DNA of 64,000 nucleotides from Cryptomeria japonica (taxonomy: Eukaryota; Streptophyta; Pinopsida; Cupressales; Cupressaceae): positions 626,943,740 through 627,007,739 of the forward strand of contig NC_081415.1 of NCBI RefSeq assembly GCF_030272615.1. Reading direction: 5' to 3'. The notes beneath the pieces are model-generated. The model was not told the origin of the DNA, searched no databases, and saw only the letters and a list, made by a program, of their open reading frames with translations. The translations under genes were made by a program, and so were the position numbers. Each line of letters starts with the position of its first letter. The first letter of the stretch is position 1. Shown one piece after another: positions 1 to 11,030 of the stretch.

Positions 1-830
1 ACCCCTCATGGGGGTGTCTAGGGGCAACACCTCAAACAGGGTTGAGAAGCAATGCCCTTGGCACATTCCTTGTTGAGATGCAAGGAAGGGTTGCAAGACA
101 GAAGCCTTGCCACCAAAACCAAATTAAGGCCTTTGAAACCACAGTAAAAGCTTCATGACATTTTCACTATTTTATCGTAAGGACAAAATTATGTATGTGG
201 GCACTATTTTGTTTATATAAATGTTTTAAAAAATAACTTTTATCTGATTTTTTTTCAGGAAGCCCTTGGGGACCCCAAGTTCGACCCTGGGTGAACCTGA
301 GCCAAACCAGCTTGGGAGCCGAACCCAAATTGTACCCATACAGGTACAGGGGTTTTAGATGACCTCTATAGCATAGCTTTTCATAAAAGGGATTGTCATC
401 AAGCCAAGCATTACAGGCTAATGTTGTGATGCTAATATTAACTAGTTAATTTTCATTAATCATGGATGATGTCGAATGGACGGTCAGAATTAAATCCTAA
501 CCAAGAATTCATTTTTATGATTATTCTTGAATCTGAAACATTGTTGTACGTGTACCTAACTTCATAAATTAATATAATATACAGATAATATACAGTAGCA
601 ACAACTCCACTCTTGACTCAGGTGCCACCCATAGCTTTACTCATAAAAGAGTGAATGATAACTTATGCTTTGCCAAACCAATCGCAAACTTCTAATTGAT
701 AACTATTAGTCTATTAATGCCGGAACTATAACTTGTGGACAAAATATGCCACAACATTAAATTCGGTATATGGGACTATAACCTATAACATCTGACTACA
801 TCATTCTTACCACTAATGCTGGAACTATAA
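1..830. other. Non-coding, dispersed-repeat-like sequence
   Basis: No gene is supported here. The first 360 bases are a patchwork: a GC-rich start with repeated 'ggggt' and 'aggg' words, an AT-rich middle, then a run of T ending in CAG followed by a stretch rich in 'gaacc' and 'accc' words. The segment at 3805-4175 has the same layout, so both may be copies of one degenerate dispersed repeat family. Bases 400-830 are AT-rich with no signal I recognise. Confidence 0.3.
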
Positions 831-1139
831 ATTGTCGAGAAAAAAAGGCCTTGATATTAATCTCAGCATACGAGATTATAACTCATTGACATCTTTATGC
901 ATCATTCCTATTGGTGGGGTAGATGAAGCCCTTGGAGTGCAGAGACAAAAGATGTTTGAAACCCTTGCTATTAACTTACGAGGAATCTATTGCAAATGGT
1001 TCTCCATGAAAGGAAAGGAATAACAACTCCAGAACCTCAAGTCTCCACCTTCTCAAGTGACCAGCTCACATCATGTGGTTAAGATCATCATGAAAGGTTC
1101 AAGCAGAACTAAGGCCAGAATTTATTCATTAAATGTGAA

Positions 1140-3150
1140 ACAGAAGGCAAGAAACACTTTGTAGCTCCTCAAAAACGGTTATCTCTTGAATGAGCGAAAT
1201 GAGGCAAAATATAGTCCCTCAGACCTTTGATATATTTTAGACAGGCATGACAGGGTCTTCCACAGGATTCCCAAAGGGCCGCATCTAGCAAGAGATCAAT
1301 TAGCAGGCATAAATCCTCCCAACATCATGGCTTACACAAAACCTTCTCAGCATAAGAGAGACTGGGAAGATGGTATAAAACATAATGAATGCCATCATCA
1401 TTCGACCCAACAAGAGAATATTTGCAGTTATTGTGATGTTGATGACAAAAAACAATTCTTCATGAAGAATGAGTCCTAATTATTGGATCTCAACAAAACC
1501 ACCCAAGCATGAAGGCCTTAGGAGATGGTTTTCCTTGGTCTTAGTAAATATGACTGCAAATGCATCTGAAACTATATCCTTACAGCCCCACTAAAAGCCC
1601 TATTGAAGGACTCAAGTGTGGTATAATGATGCCATCCTAGCTTTATTGCACTTGGTGGAGGCCACAATTTCTGTGCCAATATAACAGTGCAATCCCAACT
1701 ATCCTACACTTAAAGTAGGCCATGATTTCCACACCAAACCTTAGCAACACTTGACAGAGTAAAACCTTATTTATAAATTGTTATGCATCAGAGCATGAGA
1801 TTAGAGCAACTCTAATGCAGGAAGGAAGATCACCAGCCTGGAAATGCAAACAACCAACAGTCAAAGATTTGTTGAAACCATTTGTAAGAAAGAAATGTTG
1901 GCTAGGATGCATGCAACCAAAAAGTGTTTATAATAGCATTGGAAGGCATTTTATGGTCCATGGCAGACCATAATAGCCTGAAATACTTTCTATACTAAAA
2001 TCGTCTTTAGAAATTAGAAAAGCAGCAAAAGCAGGTAAGATACAAACTAGGCAAATAATTGTCTTGTGTGTCATCAATTTTACCAGTTCTATATGATTGG
2101 AAATGGCCTGCAAGGAAGGAAAAGAGAGTCTTGCCACCACAAAAAATACAACTTTTACTGAAGGGAAGATGTCTTCAGAACACTTGACCCAGAACATTGA
2201 CACCCTTTTAGTACAAAGAAATTATCTTCTCAAAGCCCCCCTCTCATAGGATACAGAGTATCAAGAAAACTTTTCCTAGAATGGAATGAAGACAGTTGTC
2301 CAGAGGTTATAGCATAATCCCAGTTATGCTGGCAGAAAGGACACTCAAATGCTGAGGGTTGTTTCAACAATTCATTGTTTCACAATTCTCTATCAAAAGT
2401 GGGAAGAAATATACATGGATTCCATCACAAACTTTATAAAACAACAAAGTAAAGACACCATGTTGGAAATTAAGGTAGACTTGCCAATATGCACACTTTT
2501 TGGGGACCCAAATTATTGTTAGAGTTAGCCAAGTAACAGAGGCATTCAAGAAGGAAATTCAGAAGTAATTTCTCAAAGTAGCTTTTTAAGCTTTGTGGAA
2601 CCAACCCCCAGTTCTTTATCATCCTCAGGCTCAAACAGATAAAAAACCAGATAGTGAACATATATCACAAGGTTACCTCCACTGCTTTAAATCAGGAATA
2701 AAAACCAGTGGTTCAAACAGATTGTCAGATTCCAGTGGCACAGGGACAGTATAATATATCGCATCATGTGAGTACTACGATGACTCCATCCCAGGTTCTA
2801 TGTGGGCAACTCCTCTGCCAACATCACATCTCACTTGCTGAGTTGTCCAAAGCTCTGGCAATCAATTCCCACCTCCAACAGACTTAGATGTTACAAATAC
2901 AGATACTTAATGAAACCCTTTTAGTGGCCTAAAACATGACGAAGGAACAGCAAGATTAATATTCCATTGGGTGAAATTTGTTGTTAGATTACAGGATTCA
3001 TCTCTGACTTCAGCCCTACAAGCAATCCAATATGGCTATTTATATGAGTTTTGGATCATTTAAGGCTATTGACTGTACTTAGCCTACCTAGAGTTGCGTG
3101 GTACAACTAAAATCCTATCTTGCTATCCTACATCATTCACTGCTTCAATT
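1140..3150 (+). pseudogene. G0: heavily decayed Ty3/gypsy pol remnant
   Basis: Broken reading frames on the plus strand keep the order of a Ty3/gypsy polyprotein. A protease-like patch lies near 1648. RNase H follows at about 1795-1990 (ATLMQEGR, then KDLLKPFVRKK, then IGRHFMVHG). Integrase core is at about 2400-2660 (a WEE..MD start, then HPQAQTDKK). The integrase C-terminal region is at about 2690-2870 (YNISHHVSTTMTPSQVL), and a tail resembling the gypsy 'LRLQPYRQ' region is at about 2990-3130. The RT core between protease and RNase H is essentially missing, so an internal deletion is likely. A fragment at 832-1023 that could be gag is too weak to assign. No LTRs or target duplications were found. 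The wording suggests a chromovirus-like lineage, but no chromodomain is visible. Confidence 0.6.
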
Positions 3151-3159
3151 TAGTTTTTA

Positions 3160-5597
3160 GTTGTAGTAAATTCTGGTTCCTGCTTAGTCTGCAATACTTC
3201 TATAGAATATCTTAGCCACAATTCTTCTCCCTACAGCAATGAGTCTTCTTCCCCAACAGAAAGTAACTCCTCTTTTAGACACATCTGTTGCTCTAATATT
3301 AACTGACAGCATGGAGATGTGCAGATGTGAAATTCACTGGTCCAAATTATTTACAACTCTAATTTATAGAATCCCTAGCAAAAAGATTAAGGGAAAGAAT
3401 GAATCGTCATAAATTAATCTGGTTGTAAAAAGCAAGTTATCAGAAATCTCTAAATCTATTGAGCTTAACTTTTCATGTAGTAACTTCTTTCTCCATTCAC
3501 TCCGACTATATTTTCCTTTCCTGTGAATCATTTCATTCTTTGCCCAAAAACTTTCATGTGAAAACCAGAATCTCACAAGAACCGTAGTGCAAAATTGAAA
3601 CACTTTTCTAGTAGGCAAGTGTTGCACTTCACAAAGAAAAAGACAGACTTAATGGGAAAAAAACTATTTCAGAACAAGTTACAAAACAGAAGACCCAAGA
3701 AATGAAAAAGTGCTACATTAAGTGTACATCTATAGTGAAAGTAGACTTATGTATCACAAATACCCTGTATTACTATTAACCTATACTACCAGATCCGTGC
3801 CTTATTACACCCAGATTCAGGTCTGTTTTGAACCAGATTCAGGATCCAATTGGGTGTGGCATGAAGCTGCATGTATTTGTAGTTAAATATTTGTATATTA
3901 TTAATATATTATATATTGATTTTTTTCATGTATATATTAAGTTTGTTAATATTTTATAAGGTTTTTAAAAATCTGTATATAAAAAATACTAAGAAATATG
4001 TGGGTTGTTTCTAATATTCCTGCTTTTAGTCTGCAAATATATATTTTAATATTTATGATTTTTACATTTTTTTTTTCAGATGAACCCAAATCAAACCCAA
4101 CCCCCAAATTTTTTTGCCAAATCTACTAACCTGAACCAGGATCTGAACCAGAACCAGCAACATAGCTATTAAGCATTAACATATGAAGTCTGGAATCTAG
4201 ACCTCTCTTTCTATCTATTTATAAGAATGTGCACAAAGTATTCTCGATGTATGATCACCTTGACACGAGTTGAGGCATTGCAACAAGACAAACATCTACA
4301 GCATTCAGTTTTCCTCCCTTATTTATTGCATACTGATACAATATAGCAAATAGTACTAAAGTCACATTGGATATATTAAAATGAGTCGATTATTTTAATA
4401 CATAAATCATAGAGAAACACAAAAAGCAGCATTACTCTATATGCATGTATTTACAGTAATATACAAATTAAACTATGCATGGGCATATGTTATGTGCATG
4501 TCAATAAATATGTCAAAAAAATCCTAAAAAATGTGAGTACCAAAGAAACTTGTAGTGAAATTGAGTCATTTGGCATTAATTTTTTTTATGTTCCTCTTGC
4601 ATATAACAAATTACTTCGCATTGATAACAGCACAACTTCCAGACACACTAATGCCTTCCTGAGCTGAAAAATCATCACCCTCCGTAGAGGGAATGGGTCT
4701 CAAATGACCGTGGTGCACTGTGAAAAGAAAAGCATTATGGCCCACAGAAATAATGATTTGCATTGCCAGAGGAGGACATAGCACAAGCTTAATCAATCTA
4801 TTCATAGCTAGTACATATCTTATGGGAATTTATCGATTTAATATATAATCTGCAATGAAACACTTGCTAAATTCTCAAACAACACAATCAAGGTATTAAG
4901 ATTGTGCTGGTTTTTAAACCATACAATAACATCTTTATTGCTCTACTGTCCCAAAATCCAGGGGTTATCCGCAAGGATTGACACAACCATACAGCGATCA
5001 TCCAAAACTAGTGAAACAACTGAAGAAAACTGGGGGTAAAGTTAATTAACCCAAACTCTTTATGACAAATGCGACAAAGTGCATGACTTTTTTTATTTTT
5101 AGGCAAGATTCGGGGAAAAGAATATGCTCTCAATTTATTAGGTGCCCGAAGTTCATCCATGCCGTGCAATGTCCATGATGCATATGGTATGCCAGTTCTG
5201 TTGATCCAAGACAGTATTACTGGCTTAAAAGAGGTTCATCTGTTTGCTTACAAAATTAGCTAAAATGCAGCCATACAATGTTATTTGAATTTCATAATAG
5301 CGCATGTCCAATGAGCTTGAAGATCATGGAGACCGAAACACCCAGAATGTTTAAAGAACAAGTCACAAAGCTTAAGAAGAACGGGTATAACAAATTAAGA
5401 ATCCTCTAGCAAAAATATTTATTTTATCATTAACATACAAAAAAGATATTATATAACTTAAACCTGATTTATTTTTCCGTTGTGGAATCATCCAAGAAGA
5501 GAATGTGAAAAGCTTACCATACCATACAATCATGTCAGGCTATGTTATATAGATTCATGACGATTTGATTAGAAACAATATTGAAACATAACAAATA
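3160..5597. other. Intergenic DNA downstream of the WD40 gene
   Basis: No coding region is supported. Bases 3805-4175 form a patchy repeat: two segments rich in 'gaacc' and 'cagattcagg' words flank an AT-rich core. The rest, including the short frames near 3364-3627 and 4479-4805, has no recognisable protein similarity. The 3' UTR and polyadenylation signal of the minus-strand WD40 gene should lie just below 5598; I could not pick a convincing site. Confidence 0.4.
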
Positions 5598-6617
5598 TCA
5601 AACTCTTAATATTTGCAGTTTGTTAGCAAAAGCAATTGCAACCCAATCAGACTGCATGGAAGACCACTGCAGCTGATTTATTTCAGCACCAGCCGTGTAA
5701 GCTAGTATTGGATCAGGGCCACCACCCTCTACTAGTGGCTGACTAGCAGCTGACAAGTCCCATATAAGTGCCTGCGAATCATCTCCAGCGGTGCAAATAT
5801 GGCAGGGACTGTGAGGAGCCCAAGCAATGGCATTCACACTAGCTTGATGCCGTTGGAGTTCTGCAAAAGGCACAGTTGGATACCTAATATCCAAGACAAC
5901 AACCTTACAACTATCCATCAAAATAGTAGCCATAAACCTGGGATCCTGCTTGTTCCATCCTAATCGAAGCAACGGAGTATCCGGTTGTGAACTTTCATAT
6001 ATGATAGTTGAATGTTCTTTGTCTCTCAAATCAAAAACTCTCACAGACCCATCAGCGGAAACAGAAGCAAACACTCCTACTCCTCCCCAGGCAATATCAT
6101 ACACCTCCTTGTCATGGGCAATCAGCTGTGTATCCACCGCTTCCTTTTCTATGTCCCATATAGTACAAGTAGTATCAATACTAGAAGTCCCAATTCGCTT
6201 TGGATCTGCATCATTCCAATCAAAAGAGGTCAAGGGCGCACAGAATTCACTGTTCTTGTTATTGTTCAGAAGGCTTTTCATCTCCACTCGATCCTCACAA
6301 ACTTGCCAGATTCTTAAATAATCCCCAGTAGTGGCTAAAAGGTCAGGCTTCTGACAATCCTTATCAGGAACAAACATTATTTTGGTAGTGGGATACGGAT
6401 GATCAAACATAAATCGGGGATCACTCTTGAATTCCCCTGATTCTTCATCCAGCTCAATAATTTCAACTTTGTTGTTATACTCCTCCAGGAAACTGCCTAT
6501 CCCAAGTCGGAATTTCTTGTCTTTTCTGACAGACCAATTCATGCCATATATTTGCCAGGGAGCTTCATATGTGTAGATTTCAGATTTTTTCTTTGGGTCT
6601 TGGGAATACCCTTCCAT
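5598..6617 (-). CDS. LWD1: LWD1/LWD2-type WD40-repeat protein (DCAF7/WDR68/AN11 family)
   Basis: The intact 339-residue protein starts [20 protein letters not shown] and ends KLQILRV, close in length to angiosperm LWD1/LWD2. WD-repeat blades are visible, including [50 protein letters not shown] and [28 protein letters not shown]. The [14 protein letters not shown] and [13 protein letters not shown] wording fits LWD better than TTG1. In Arabidopsis, LWD proteins are clock components that act with TCP factors to activate CCA1; their human relative DCAF7 is a WD40 scaffold and CUL4-DDB1 receptor candidate. The frame is open further upstream to a GTG at 6668, but that stretch runs into a splice acceptor, so I chose the ATG at 6617. 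This is the only clearly functional host gene in the window. Orthology to LWD1 or LWD2 individually cannot be told. Confidence 0.93.
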   Translation of the reverse strand: MEGYSQDPKKKSEIYTYEAPWQIYGMNWSVRKDKKFRLGIGSFLEEYNNKVEIIELDEESGEFKSDPRFMFDHPYPTTKIMFVPDKDCQKPDLLATTGDYLRIWQVCEDRVEMKSLLNNNKNSEFCAPLTSFDWNDADPKRIGTSSIDTTCTIWDIEKEAVDTQLIAHDKEVYDIAWGGVGVFASVSADGSVRVFDLRDKEHSTIIYESSQPDTPLLRLGWNKQDPRFMATILMDSCKVVVLDIRYPTVPFAELQRHQASVNAIAWAPHSPCHICTAGDDSQALIWDLSAASQPLVEGGGPDPILAYTAGAEINQLQWSSMQSDWVAIAFANKLQILRV

Positions 6618-6661
6618 TGTCAATCCACTTTCCTGACTCTTCAGCAATATAATACCAATCG

Positions 6662-7110
6662 CCTGCACACAAGATCAGCATATCGGTTTGGAGGGTGTTA
6701 TTAATCATATTCGTGTATAAGAAATACATACAACACCCAGCTCATATATATTGACATCTCATACATTTAGTGAATACCCACTTCAGATTTAAGAAACATC
6801 AACTCAAGATTACTTAGGTTTTGATATATCGAGCACACACCAAACTGCAGAATTGATTCAACAGACTTATATCCTCCTTTGAATTCACCTTAAAAAAGGC
6901 ATGGGATTAACATAGAATAGAAATTGAAGGCAGTATAATGAATTTAAGTACCTGATTACGGTGCTGAATTCCTCCTCTTCCTTCACAGAAGTTCTTCCAT
7001 ATACATTTGTGTATCAAAATTAAGAAGATACACGCAAGGGAACAATTAGGGTAAGCTGTGAATATAAAGGCAAAGCCACAAATTTCTGTACATGTGTACG
7101 GAATAAGCAA
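6662..7110 (-). other. Probable 5' UTR exon and intron of the LWD gene
   Basis: On the minus strand a donor matching CAG|GTACTT puts an exon end at 6952, and a pyrimidine-rich acceptor ending TTGTGTGCAG puts the next exon start at 6662. This implies a 289-bp intron (6663-6951) in the 5' untranslated region, about 45 bases upstream of the ATG. The first exon would lie between about 7110 and 6952. A weak TATA-like stretch (TTTATATTC) is near 7060-7070. The splice signals are seen; their use is inferred. Confidence 0.5.
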
Positions 7111-7319
7111 ATCGTGCTTAGTGTCCCTTATCAGGCATGTGCCGCAGACCGGGTTACAATCATGATCACACGTTATAAGGAGGACTTGAAAACGTTTACT
7201 CTCTATCTGCCTAAAACATTTTTTAAAATTCTTTTATCTGGGAGGTTTCGTTCCACCTGTGTGGGTTTGGGGTGCAATTTTTTTTTTTTTGGGTCTAGGA
7301 AAGGGTACATCAAATTTTA

Positions 7320-8250
7320 AATTTTGTGTAGTTATGATGAATGTGCATCCGTTAAGTAGGGGAAAGGACCCAGTAGTTGAGCATGTACCAATTGTTGTGA
7401 GGATTGTTGATACCTTTTGTTCTAAAAATTGAACAAATAAAACCTATTGTTTGAAACAAAAAATATCAAATTTTGTTATGAAATGTACCACTAGTTGTTA
7501 GGAAATGTACCAATAGTTGTTAAGAAATGTACTAATATTGTAAAAAGTAACCAATCAGGTGATGTCATGTCAGCTGCACAACTATTGGGGTCTCTTTTGC
7601 ATGCCTATTGGTCTCACTTTTTTGGGGGGCTATTTTGGTCACCTTGGCAAAAAGCATGCTGATGTGGCATCATATTTGATGATGTGGCCCTGAAACCTTA
7701 ATTATAAGCAGGGGACTTGCCAAGTAAGTTGCTCTAAAAAAATAGGATTACATTGCAAGTTCCTAGGTTCAGTGTATCTAGACACATTTGGTAACACGAC
7801 ACAAAATCACCGTCAAAGTGTCGGTGGATGGTAACTCATCACAAAAATATATCAGTTGATAACTCATCACATAGTATTGTCAGTTTATACAACTTTACCG
7901 ATTATCGGTTGGTAACTCAGAGTAATACTAGTTTAATTATTAAATAGATTACTGGTTTGACAAAAATGAAGACTGGGAAAATGAAAAATGCCGCTTTTAG
8001 TTCCTTTGGTCTATTCCGCTTGAGATCCTCAAACCGCTTGAGGTCTTCATGCCACTTGAGATCAGTAAACACTTTTTGCAAAACATCGATAATCTAAAGA
8101 CTACAACATAATACCGGTTTGGAACAAATACCAGTTGAGGATAATTCATACATTCAAGAGGTGATCTCATAGCAAGTGTGTGTCCATCAATGACAATCAC
8201 AACATAAACATAAAAAATGCCAACAACCATAGCCAAAGCCAAGCATAATT
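7320..8250. other. Non-coding, repeat-derived region
   Basis: No gene is supported. Bases 7480-7545 hold three tandem 22-bp units beginning GAAATGTACC. A stretch at 7570-7730 (tattggtctcactttttt..tgatgtggc) and one at 7770-7930 rich in 'ggtaactca' look like degenerate repeats. It may hold the 5' part (LTR, leader, gag) of G1, but I could not match it to any downstream copy. Confidence 0.35.
7480..7545. repeat. 22-bp tandem repeat, three units
   Basis: Units starting at 7480, 7502 and 7524 share GAAATGTACCAATAGTTGTT with one or two changes; the third unit is degenerate at its end. The period of 22 is exact. Confidence 0.75.
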
Positions 8251-8462
8251 ATAACTTGAGAAGTAGTAAGAATGATGGAGATCAAGGGGAATCTGGCTCA
8301 ATGTTCATAAAAGAAGTATCTTAGAAGAAAGCAATAAGTCATGGCATCTTTCCTCAAGATAGTCAGGCAAAGAGTGACCAATTGAAAGATGTAGCCAAGG
8401 GTATGGATAATAATGCTACTGGTGATATACAACGAACTGCTACAATGAAGAAGGCAAGTCAG

Positions 8463-9096
8463 CCTAAGATAGAGAAAGCCAAGATTAATATTGAGTTGAT
8501 TAATAATTCCACTTTTGATATGACTCAGGATCTTACCTAGATGAAGATCACAGTCCCATTGGTAGAATTATTGAAAATAAAGGAACATAGAGAAGTTGCT
8601 CTATCTTTGTTTTTTAAGATATCTGACAGTAGTATAGCTTTTCCTTCAGGTTCAATAAAGGATGAAAAGGATCTTGAGTTGCAAACCCCAGAGGTATATG
8701 TTGGAACAACTATTACACAAAGAGCCTTCATAGGTTGATCCTTTCTATGTTACTTTGTTAGTGAATAACCGGTTAATTAAGAACTATATGATAGATTCTG
8801 GTGCAACTGCAAATGTGATGCCTTATGGTGTCATGAAAGAATTAGGATTGTCAGTAAGTACAGTGTATGGGAAGTGTTATGCTATGGATAACAAAGAAGT
8901 ACCAGTGATAGGTACAATTAAAGATGTGGAAGTAAAAATAGCGACATTTCTTGAAGCAACATATAAGATGGATGTTATAGTAACTGATACAAAACCTCAT
9001 TATGGCATACTATTATCTAGACAATGGGTTGCAGCAGTAGGTGGAAATGTTCAGTTGGATCTATCATATGCTACAATCCCAATCAATGGAAGTTAG
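8463..9096 (+). pseudogene. G1 gypsy element: gag-pol linker and aspartic protease
   Basis: This is the first recognisable part of element G1. From about 8463 the sequence encodes a linker of the type found ahead of plant gypsy proteases (MKITVPLVELLKIKEHRE), with one in-frame TAG at about 8538 and a frameshift near 8735. The protease follows at 8755-9096, with the active-site signature YMIDSGATANVMPYGVMKEL and a second conserved block ending YGILLSRQWVAAVGG. The catalytic D-S-G is intact. Gag is missing or too decayed to see. The frame then runs on through a single TAG into the RNase H domain. Confidence 0.8.
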
Positions 9097-9216
9097 GTTA
9101 AGTTGTATAGAGAACCACGTGCCCCTAGGGTAATTGAGAAGATAGACCCTAATATGTTAAACTGTATGATTGATGTGGATCTTGACAATTTTAGAATACA
9201 ACCAATTTTACCTTAG

Positions 9217-9996
9217 TTGAAAAATACTGATTCTATTGTGACTGAATTGGAATCTCAACAGCATGTTTTATGGCACATTTATTTTGATGGAACTTGCTCT
9301 AAAGAAGGATCTGGAGCAAGAGTTCTTTTTGTGTCCCCATCAGGTTTAACCTTCAAATACTCTTTTCTGCTAGCCTTTCAGTGTACAAATAACACTGTTG
9401 AATATGAAGCCTCATTATTGGGGCTTGAAGTTGCAAAGAAGCATGGGATTTAGTTGTTAAGAGTACTAGGGGATTTGGAGTTGGTTGTTTCTCAGGTTAG
9501 ATCTAAATATGCATCTAAAAATGATTGTTTGAAAAGATATAAACATGCAATTTGGGATGTGATTGAACATTTTTCTGCATTCTCTATTAATTGGATAGAA
9601 AGATCAAAAAACATAATGGCTGATTTTTTAGCAAATGTTGCATTAAAGAATGATGACATAACACTAATCGATGTATCCACAGTTGAGATAAAAGCTAGGC
9701 CTGCCATCCCTGATAATGTATATAATTGGTAAGTGTTTGCAGATGATGAAGACATTCTCAGATTCATACAATGCATTTATAACTATGATGGACAAAAAAT
9801 TGATTGCAATGCATTAGTAGAAGTGGTGGAAGATAGAGAAACTATGTTTGGAAATGACATGGTTCAGTTGGAAACTAATGAGATACCTAAAGGACTATTA
9901 GAATTGGAAGGTAGGTTCAGTTACAGTGATAGTCATTTACAACAGCAGTCAACCACCAAGTTAGATGAGTTGGAGGAAGTGAACTTGGGGACATAA
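9217..9996 (+). pseudogene. G1 archaeal-type RNase H (aRNH) plus linker, placed before RT
   Basis: The sequence starts WHIYFDGTCSKEGSGARVLF and keeps the four acidic catalytic positions of this RNase H type: Asp in YFDG, Glu in VEYEA, Asp in GDLELVV and Asp in MADFLA. The pattern matches the second RNase H of plant Tat retrotransposons. It is interrupted by TAG at 9451-9453 and TAA at 9730-9732, both in frame. A linker of about 88 residues (FADDEDILRFIQ...EEVNLGT) follows. Protease, aRNH, linker and RT all share one reading frame, so this domain order is native to the element and not a later join. In G2 the equivalent domain lies between RNase H and integrase. Confidence 0.8.
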
Positions 9997-10008
9997 TCAT
10001 CCCCTAAG

Positions 10009-10960
10009 TTGGTGTATATTGGAAAAAACTTGTCTCCTCATGTTAGAATTAACCTAAGTATTAATTTATTGAAAAAATATAAGCATGTTTTTGCTTGGTC
10101 TTATGCAGATATGAAGGCGTATAGACAAGATATGTTTTAGCATGAAGTCCCTTTGCTTCCAGATGCCAAGCCTTTTCGACAGAAACAAAGACCCATCAAC
10201 CCCCTGTTGGAATCTAAGATGCAACAAGAGATAACTAAGTTGAGGGAAGGAGGGATCATTAAGCCTATAAGGCATTCATCATGGGTGTCTAATTTGATCC
10301 TGGTTAGAAAGAAGAATGGGGACATAAGGCTCTGTGTTTATTTTAGGAACCTAAATGTTGCTTCTTTAAAATACAATTATTCTTCTCCCAATATGGAAGC
10401 AATGTTGCAGAGAGTGACTGGCTGTGACCTGTTGTCCATGATGGATGGGTTCTCAAGATATAACCAGGTGTTAGTGAAAGAATCTGAACAATTCAAGACT
10501 GCTTTTACCACACCTTGGGGAACATATGTATATGTAAGAATGCCTTTTGGTTTAAAAAATGTTGGAGCTACTTTCCAGAGAGCAGTGGATGTAGCTTTCA
10601 AGGAATTCATTAACATTATCATGGTAGTGTATCAAGATGATTTAACATGTTTCTCCAAAAGGGTGGATGACCATTGTGGGCACTTGGAGAAGGTTTTCAA
10701 TAAAGCTCTGGAATTCGGGTCTCCTTAAATCCAAAAATGTGTCATTTTGTTGTCACTGAAGGAAAGCTGCTTGGGCATATTGTCTCCAAGGAAGGGGTTA
10801 GAATAGACCCTAAAAAGAATTAAAGCTATAAACAATGTACCAGAGCTAAAGAGTGTCAAAGGTATCCAATCTTTCTTGGGCAAGGTAAATTTTGTTAGAA
10901 GGTTCATTGCCAAATTTGCAGAAATAGTTAAGCCCATTGTTAGATTGCTCAAGAAAGATA
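10009..10960 (+). pseudogene. G1 reverse transcriptase
   Basis: The RT region runs from KLVYIGKNLSPHVRI through RQKQRPINPLLESKMQQEI, WVSNLILVRKKNGDIRLCV, LLSMMDGFSRYNQV and AFTTPWGTYVYVRMPFGLKN to a catalytic motif written VYQDDLTCFSK. The second residue of the usual YLDD/YVDD box is Gln here. There is an in-frame TAG at about 10138, and the frame is lost at about 10725, after which the thumb (CHFVVTEGKLLGHIVSKEGV) continues in another frame. The copy cannot make active RT. Confidence 0.85.
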
Positions 10961-11030
10961 CCAAGCTTATTGGGATGAAGAAGCTCCAAAGGCTTTTGGT
11001 GAAATTAAAAGGGCTATTCAGGAGGCGCTA

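Noticed and set aside
5950-6321. Plus-strand open frames over the WD40 gene
   Set aside because: They are antisense shadows of the well-conserved minus-strand coding sequence.
5598-6617. WD40 gene as TTG1 (trichome/anthocyanin regulator)
   Set aside because: Wording around [27 protein letters not shown] and the N-terminus fits LWD1/LWD2 better; TTG1 has a different blade-3 and blade-6 sequence as I recall it.
7114-7320. Small plus-strand frame upstream of the WD40 gene
   Set aside because: No ATG with good context, no similarity, and it overlaps the likely promoter of the WD40 gene.
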